A stretch of DNA of 64,000 nt, taken from positions 62,001 to 126,000 of the forward strand of contig NZ_MACI01000011.1 in NCBI RefSeq assembly GCF_001884105.1, in the 5' to 3' direction. Position numbers and translations under genes: made by a program. The DNA is from Bacillus luti (lineage in GTDB: Bacteria > Bacillota > Bacilli > Bacillales > Bacillaceae_G). Of the stretch, positions 58,791 through 64,000 are shown in pieces; positions within the stretch are counted from its first letter, which is position 1, and the number at the start of each line of letters is the position of its first letter. The notes below the pieces were generated by a model. That model was given only the letters and a program-made list of their open reading frames with translations. It did no database searches and was not told the DNA's origin.

Positions 58791-60289
58791 CACTTTATCA
58801 ACACATACCAAATAATAACTTCCACCACTACAAGCAACACCGCACCAAAGATCATTAATGTCGTTTTCTTTAATAGTTCATTTTCACGATGAGGTATATT
58901 ACATAAATAAGCACCGAGTGTAATACGTGATGGGCAAGCGATTGTCGCTACTGATGATGCGGTGTTTTGAAGCGTTGTGACGTATTGCCACGGGAGTGCC
59001 ACGTTTTGTGCTGTTTGCATTTGTAGTTTTATAAACATCGCATTTGATCCTGCGTTACTACCTGTTAAAAAGCCACCGATTCCGCCGATGAACGGAGCAA
59101 CGAAAACAAAAAACGTACCAAATGTTTCACCAGCTGTTTTTGCGAGTAATGAATGCATGCCAGATGCGCCCATTAGTTCTGAAATAGCGATAAACATTGT
59201 CGTTGTAATAGCGAAAGGAATCCATTGTTTTATCGTTTGCGAGAGTGATTGTTTAATAATTTTTGATGGAATACGGAAGAAGATAATCGTAAATAAACAA
59301 GTCATACCGAGCCAAAATCCTGGTGAATACAGCATTTCTAATCTATAAGAATATGACTTTAAATCAAGAACTGCATATGAACGAAGCAAATCGTGTAATG
59401 CTGGAACGAGGCGAGAAAGTAAAATACAAACTGTTAAGAATATATAAGGGCTAATAATTTTTATAATGGATATTTCTCTCTCCGTTGCCGCAGCATGTTC
59501 CGTCATAAGGTTTTGCTCACTTTTTCCTTTTAGTTTAATGATAAGAAAACCAAACGTAATCGTAACGATAGAACTTAGTATCCCTGCTAGCTCAACACTT
59601 ACGTACGCATTAGAAAGATAGATTCCAAGAGAAAATAATAGAAAGAATCCTACTCCTTCCTTCCACTTTTCAATTACGGCCTGCCAACCACCAACAACGT
59701 GTAAAGAAAGAATGACGAAGTAAGCAAACATCGGAATGCTTAATAGCGCTGTATTTGTGCCAAGTGTCGTCAGCGGCATATTAATAAGTTGCGAACCGAT
59801 AATCGTACCTGTTGCCATCGCGCCCCATGAACTAGCAAGCAAACCGATAAACGAGAGCAATACAGCTTGAAATGGTTTATAGCCTAACGAAAGAAAAATC
59901 GGCGCTGCAACCATAAAACCAATACCGAATCCACTTACTGATTCAATAAGCGGGCAAATGCCAAAACACATAAGCAGCATTTGTAATAAGCGATCGTGAG
60001 TAACTTCTTCTAGAAAACGTGCTACTTGATCGATGTATCCCATTTTGTTCATGAGGTGAAATAAAAAAATACCGAAAAATAAAACGTACCCGACAATAAA
60101 ACAAATTAACGAACCTTTAATCGTTGCGTGTACAGTTTCACTTATCCCTAACCGAAATGTTGGCGAGAGTAAAACAATTCCAACAGAAACGGCATAAGAA
60201 ATTAATGAGGATCTTAATGACGTTTGTTTAAACAAAAATAAACAAATGAAAATCATCATAATTGGGATGAGTGCCAACAATATGGACAT
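58790..60289 (-). CDS. L-lactate permease (LctP family)
   Basis: 499 residues, about 12 helices. SVSGFGIGFMVAAPI, SSWGAMATGTIIGSQL and GGFLTGSNAGSNAMF, conserved loops of the family with the paired SGFG/SNAG motifs. Proton-coupled uptake of lactate, possibly glycolate. It is 50 kb from lutABC here, so transport and oxidation are encoded apart. Upstream 60290-60404 has no recognised operator. Confidence 0.92.
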   Translation of the reverse strand: MSILLALIPIMMIFICLFLFKQTSLRSSLISYAVSVGIVLLSPTFRLGISETVHATIKGSLICFIVGYVLFFGIFLFHLMNKMGYIDQVARFLEEVTHDRLLQMLLMCFGICPLIESVSGFGIGFMVAAPIFLSLGYKPFQAVLLSFIGLLASSWGAMATGTIIGSQLINMPLTTLGTNTALLSIPMFAYFVILSLHVVGGWQAVIEKWKEGVGFFLLFSLGIYLSNAYVSVELAGILSSIVTITFGFLIIKLKGKSEQNLMTEHAAATEREISIIKIISPYIFLTVCILLSRLVPALHDLLRSYAVLDLKSYSYRLEMLYSPGFWLGMTCLFTIIFFRIPSKIIKQSLSQTIKQWIPFAITTTMFIAISELMGASGMHSLLAKTAGETFGTFFVFVAPFIGGIGGFLTGSNAGSNAMFIKLQMQTAQNVALPWQYVTTLQNTASSVATIACPSRITLGAYLCNIPHRENELLKKTTLMIFGAVLLVVVEVIIWYVLIK

Positions 60290-60404
60290 GTTATCATCTC
60301 ATTTCGTTAAAAATACAATTTTTAACTATTATATAACAGATAGAACGATTTTCAATTGTTTTTGTAACAGAATCAAAAAAGAACCGAAGCAGCTCCGTTT
60401 TGAT

Positions 60405-60764
60405 TCAATCCCATTTTCTTTTATCTTGAAAAACCGTCTGCTGCCTGATTATTTTGTCTAACATAACAAACACAATATAAGCACATATTACTTGCAATAC
60501 AATATTCCCAAGTTTTATTAATTCAAATGAATGGATCCATTGGAATAATTCATTTAATAATACAATCGAAACGATACTAAATAGTTCTATGCTAATCGAA
60601 AATATACATACTTCTAAAATAGATTGCTCTTGAATGCGATTTAAGTTGGAAAAGATGAATACATATCCTAAAAATAGAGCCATCACCTCTATTTTCGTCA
60701 TGCTAATGAGCCAAGCGTATAGTGGTACAGTTAAAAGAAGATATAGTAGTTTCCGTCTTAGCAT
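60405..60764 (-). CDS. Hypothetical membrane protein
   Basis: 119 residues with about four hydrophobic helices and a charged C-terminus (DKIIRQQTVFQDKRKWD). No family recognised. GAGGTGAGGAAG precedes the start region. Lies between lctP and the trp operon, same strand. Confidence 0.65.
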   Translation of the reverse strand: MLRRKLLYLLLTVPLYAWLISMTKIEVMALFLGYVFIFSNLNRIQEQSILEVCIFSISIELFSIVSIVLLNELFQWIHSFELIKLGNIVLQVICAYIVFVMLDKIIRQQTVFQDKRKWD

Positions 60765-60821
60765 GCTTCCTCACCTCTAAATTATATGTATTTTCTGTAT
60801 ATTTTAACATTTATTACGCAA

Positions 60822-60857
60822 AACAAAAAGAAGAGACTTACGCCTCTTCTTTTTGTT
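60822..60857 (-). terminator. Terminator of the trp operon
   Basis: CAAAAAGAAGAG/CTCTTCTTTTTG stem overlapping the trpA stop; T-rich on the minus strand. Confidence 0.85.
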
Positions 60858-61614
60858 TTGTTGCCTGTATTAATTCACATATTTCTTCTCGTTTTTCATT
60901 TTCTAACAGCTCAATAACTTTACTTCCAACGACAACTCCGTCACATATTGTAATCATTTCTTCTACATGTTCCTTTGTTGAAATACCGAACCCTGCCACT
61001 ACCGGTAAATGCGTGTGTGATTTTACTTTTTCTAAGTAACTATGAATCTCGCCTTTAAAGTTTTGACGTACTCCTGTTACGCCTGCTACTGTAACTGCGT
61101 AAACGAATCCTTCTGATTCACTCGTAATTTTTTTAATTCTTTCAACAGGACTCGTTACAGTAACGAGTGGAATGAGCGCAATGTTTGCCTCTCGAAGTAA
61201 CGGAGCAATAATATTTTGTTCTTCATACGGTAAATCTGGAACGATGATGCCATCTACACCTGCTTCGATACAGTTCTCAATAAATTTTTCTTTTCCGAAT
61301 GCAAGTACCGGATTTAAATATGTCATGAGTACAAATGGAATTTGTACTTCTTGCCTTACTTCTGCTAATGCTTGAAAAATGCCTTTTAATGTTACACCAC
61401 TATCTAACGCTCGCTTTCCCGCTTTTTGAATCGTTGGGCCGTCCGCGACTGGATCTGAAAACGGGATACCAATTTCAACGATACTTGCTCCTGCTTCATC
61501 TAGAAAACGAATTCTTTCTTTTAGTTTTTCCAGACCACCATCTCCGCCCATTACGTACGGAATAAATGCCTTTTTCCCATTTTCAAATGCCGCTTTAATT
61601 TTTGCTACTCCCAT
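60838..61614 (-). CDS. trpA: Tryptophan synthase alpha subunit
   Basis: 258 residues, TIM barrel. [18 protein letters not shown] carries the catalytic Glu, with [15 protein letters not shown] and GVVVGSK late. It cleaves indole-3-glycerol phosphate to indole and glyceraldehyde 3-phosphate. Last gene of trpCFBA; its RBS GAGGTG lies in the end of trpB, 3 nt away. Confidence 0.97.
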   Translation of the reverse strand: MGVAKIKAAFENGKKAFIPYVMGGDGGLEKLKERIRFLDEAGASIVEIGIPFSDPVADGPTIQKAGKRALDSGVTLKGIFQALAEVRQEVQIPFVLMTYLNPVLAFGKEKFIENCIEAGVDGIIVPDLPYEEQNIIAPLLREANIALIPLVTVTSPVERIKKITSESEGFVYAVTVAGVTGVRQNFKGEIHSYLEKVKSHTHLPVVAGFGISTKEHVEEMITICDGVVVGSKVIELLENEKREEICELIQATKQKEEA

Positions 61615-61617
61615 TTT

Positions 61618-62811
61618 TTACACCTCTTCCATATAACGTTTTATACTCTCTACATCTTTATCACCACGGCCAGATAAACAAATAACAAGCCCTTCGTCTT
61701 TCTTCATCTTCGGTGCTAATTTTAAAGCGTATGCGACAGCATGTGAACTTTCTAGCGCCGGGATAATTCCTTCTTTTTTCGTTAATAGTTGAAATGCCTC
61801 TAGTGCTTCATCGTCTGTGATTGAGTGATACGAAACGCGGCCAATATCTTTTAGTAAACTATGTTCTGGCCCAACGCCAGGATAATCAAGTCCTGCTGAA
61901 ATAGAGTGTGCTTCTTGAATTTGTCCTTCTTCATTTTGCAGAAGGTACATCATCGATCCGTGTAAAACACCGACGCTTCCTTTCGTTAATGTCGCTGCAT
62001 GTTTCTCTGTATGAACGCCTTTTCCAGCTGCCTCTACGCCGTAAAGAGCAACATCTTCATCGTGTACGAACGGATAAAACATTCCCATCGCGTTACTACC
62101 ACCGCCAATGCAAGCAACGACTGCTTCTGGTAACTTCCCTTCTAACGCTTCATATTGTTTTTTCGTTTCTTTCCCAATTACACTTTGAAAATCACGAACA
62201 ATTTGCGGGAATGGATGCGGTCCAAGAACGGATCCCATAATGTAGTGCGTATCATGCACATGTGAAACCCAGTAGCGAAGCGCCTCATTCACCGCATCTT
62301 TTAATGTGCCGCTACCTGCCGCTACGCTTTCTACTTTCGCTCCGAGTAATTCCATTCGGAACACGTTTAATTTTTGACGTCTTACATCTTCTTCTCCCAT
62401 AAAGATGACACATTCTAACCCGAGAAGAGCACATACTGTCGCTGTTGCAACACCGTGTTGTCCCGCTCCTGTTTCAGCGACAACTTTTTTCTTGCCCATT
62501 CTTACTGCAAGAAGTGCCTGACCAATCGTATTGTTAATTTTATGAGCTCCTGTATGGTTCAAATCTTCACGTTTTAAATAAATCTTTGCCCCGCCGCAAT
62601 ACTTCGTCATATTTTCAGCGAAATAAAGCGGTGTTTCTCTTCCGACATACGTTTTTAAATAATGATTTAATTCTTTTTGAAACGCTTCATCTTGCATTGC
62701 TTCTTTATATGCTTCTTCTAGTTCTAATACAGATTGCATTAACGTTTCTGGAACGTATCGTCCTCCGTATATGCCGTAGTGACCTTTTTCATCTGGATAT
62801 GCGTAATTCAT
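61618..62811 (-). CDS. trpB: Tryptophan synthase beta subunit
   Basis: 397 residues. PLP-binding Lys in [17 protein letters not shown], glycine loop [18 protein letters not shown] near the end. Condenses indole and serine to tryptophan in complex with TrpA. ATG 62811 is chosen (GAAGGAG upstream) and overlaps the trpF stop by 4 nt. Confidence 0.97.
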   Translation of the reverse strand: MNYAYPDEKGHYGIYGGRYVPETLMQSVLELEEAYKEAMQDEAFQKELNHYLKTYVGRETPLYFAENMTKYCGGAKIYLKREDLNHTGAHKINNTIGQALLAVRMGKKKVVAETGAGQHGVATATVCALLGLECVIFMGEEDVRRQKLNVFRMELLGAKVESVAAGSGTLKDAVNEALRYWVSHVHDTHYIMGSVLGPHPFPQIVRDFQSVIGKETKKQYEALEGKLPEAVVACIGGGSNAMGMFYPFVHDEDVALYGVEAAGKGVHTEKHAATLTKGSVGVLHGSMMYLLQNEEGQIQEAHSISAGLDYPGVGPEHSLLKDIGRVSYHSITDDEALEAFQLLTKKEGIIPALESSHAVAYALKLAPKMKKDEGLVICLSGRGDKDVESIKRYMEEV

Positions 62812-63422
62812 TTGGAACACTCCTTCGCTTTTTTAATAAATTGTTTTATTTTCTCTACATCTTTCTTTCCTTCTGTCTCTACTCCGCTGCTCACATCAAC
62901 CATATAAGGCTGAACAGTTTGAATTGCTTCTTCTATATTAAGGGCGTTTAATCCACCAGCTAATATCGTTTTCTCTAGCAACTCTTTTGGCATATGTGCG
63001 AGTAGTTCCCATGAAAATTTCTTTCCATTTCCTCCGTGAAACTTTTCTTTTGGGCTATCAAACAATATATAATCCGTTTCATATGCTTGAGCATTTTTCA
63101 TATCACTCTCTGAAATTACTCCGAGTGCCTTTATAGACGGAATATTCAATCTTCTAATTTGATGATTATCTTCATCCCCATGTAGTTGCACATGTGTTAA
63201 CCCGCATTCATCTGTAATTTTCTGGATTACTTCTACTGATTCATTTACGAAAACACCGACCTTTAACACATTTGCTGGAAGCTCCTGAATGATTTCTTTC
63301 GCTAGCCCTGGAGTGATTTCCCGCCTACTTTCTGCAAAAACAAATCCGAGTGCATCTGCTCCATATTCGCAAGCACGTTTTGCTGTTTCCATATCAGTGA
63401 TCCCGCAAATTTTCACTTTCAT
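62808..63422 (-). CDS. trpF: Phosphoribosylanthranilate isomerase
   Basis: 204 residues, TIM barrel. [14 protein letters not shown] carries the catalytic Cys; [21 protein letters not shown] and [14 protein letters not shown] complete the family set. Third step specific to tryptophan synthesis. Overlaps trpC and trpB by 4 nt on each side. Confidence 0.97.
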   Translation of the reverse strand: MKVKICGITDMETAKRACEYGADALGFVFAESRREITPGLAKEIIQELPANVLKVGVFVNESVEVIQKITDECGLTHVQLHGDEDNHQIRRLNIPSIKALGVISESDMKNAQAYETDYILFDSPKEKFHGGNGKKFSWELLAHMPKELLEKTILAGGLNALNIEEAIQTVQPYMVDVSSGVETEGKKDVEKIKQFIKKAKECSK

Positions 63423-64000
63423 ATGTTTACCTTACAATCTTCGAAAAAGCTACTTATAGAAGATGATGTCATAAGCGCTTCTCCGACTAATACGCCTTTT
63501 GCTCCGGCTCGTTTGACACGGATGATATCTTCTTTTGAATGAATCCCGCTCTCGCTAATCCAAAGTAATTTCTCCTCATTTAATCGTTTTCCGAGCTTTT
63601 CCGTTTGGCTTAAATCGACTTCGAATGTTTTTAAATTACGGTTGTTAATACCGATAACGTGCGGATTTAATTGGATCGCAATTTCTAATTCCTGTTCATC
63701 ATGAACTTCAACAATTGCTTCTAATCCTTTTTCTAGTACGTAGCTATACAGCTCTTTTAACTTCTCTTTCGTTAACGCCGCTACAATTAATAAAATAATA
63801 TCTGCCCCAGCTTCATACGCTCTATCAATTTGAATCTTATCGATTATGAAATCTTTACATAAAAGCGGAATGTTACTTTCTTCTCTTGCCGTTTGCAAAT
63901 CGTGAAACGATCCTTTAAAAAATTGACCATCTGTTAAAACAGAAACAGTACCAGCGCCGCACTCTTCATATGTTTTCACTTGCTTTCGTACATCAACGTG
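63419..64000 (-). CDS. trpC: Indole-3-glycerol phosphate synthase (5' end outside window)
   Basis: The last 193 codons are visible of a family norm near 255. [57 protein letters not shown] and [12 protein letters not shown] are its barrel motifs. The frame is open to the window end, so GTG 63979 is not the true start. Forms indole-glycerol phosphate for TrpA. Confidence 0.96.
   Translation of the reverse strand, partial: HVDVRKQVKTYEECGAGTVSVLTDGQFFKGSFHDLQTAREESNIPLLCKDFIIDKIQIDRAYEAGADIILLIVAALTKEKLKELYSYVLEKGLEAIVEVHDEQELEIAIQLNPHVIGINNRNLKTFEVDLSQTEKLGKRLNEEKLLWISESGIHSKEDIIRVKRAGAKGVLVGEALMTSSSISSFFEDCKVNI

Overview
The window is a chromosomal segment of a Bacillus cereus-group bacterium (cereus/thuringiensis/anthracis/mycoides type). 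This follows from the low G+C content, strong AGGAGG-type ribosome sites, and group-typical genes in one block: immune inhibitor A (inhA1), sinI-sinR, camelysin (calY), tasA and sipW. The trpCFBA, odhAB, lutABC and potABCD operons fit the same assignment. I see no insertion sequence, CRISPR array, integrase or rRNA operon.

Layout. 1-3.5 kb: end of a Ktr potassium transporter, a TerC/YkoY-type metal exporter behind a yybP-ykoY manganese riboswitch, and a formate/nitrite channel with an Fnr-like and a cre-like site. 3.5-4.5 kb: a cyclic-phosphate-type receiver protein and prepilin peptidase ComC. 4.6-8.4 kb: lactate operon lutABC and its regulator lutR, which probably starts at CTG. 8.5-11.6 kb: a lipoprotein/response regulator/histidine kinase operon. 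11.7-15.7 kb: a CdaR-like regulator and glycolate oxidase glcDF. An 11-bp motif recurs in the lut, glc and lipoprotein/CdaR control regions. 16-22 kb: CAP-domain secreted protein, pseudouridine synthase, MMPL transporter, PAP2 phosphatase. 22-26 kb: potABCD polyamine importer. 26-28 kb: aldehyde dehydrogenase.

28-36 kb is the biofilm/secretion island. inhA1 is divergent from sinI-sinR (sinI is a 44-residue gene with a TTG start). Convergent to these lie calY, a repeat-rich DUF4047-like gene, and sipW-tasA. SinR-type GTTCTTT boxes, several as inverted pairs over the -10 region, precede calY, the repeat gene and sipW, and one lies before sinR. The repeat gene seems to have lost its original C-terminus by a frameshift. 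A D-Ala-D-Ala carboxypeptidase follows.

36-41 kb is a patchy accessory stretch: a methyltransferase, a small zinc-finger protein, a lone tRNA-Val(GAC) without encoded CCA, a possible gene fragment, a C1q/TNF-like protein, small membrane proteins, and an XRE regulator that looks frameshifted but sits below a perfect 20-bp palindrome. 41-46 kb: odhAB with a long leader and a strong hairpin between the genes.

46-51.7 kb: a three-gene thiazole/oxazole-modified peptide (TOMM) set (ThiF-like/leader-binding protein, cyclodehydratase-YcaO fusion, SagB-type dehydrogenase) with no precursor peptide next to it, as expected for the heterocycloanthracin type. 51.7-60.8 kb: methyltransferase, CoA-disulfide reductase, two zinc-ribbon membrane proteins, an HELGH membrane protein, YukJ and an L-lactate permease. 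60.8-64 kb: trpCFBA, cut by the window end. Lactate permease, LutABC and GlcDF together give uptake and oxidation of lactate and glycolate feeding the 2-oxoglutarate dehydrogenase step of the TCA cycle.
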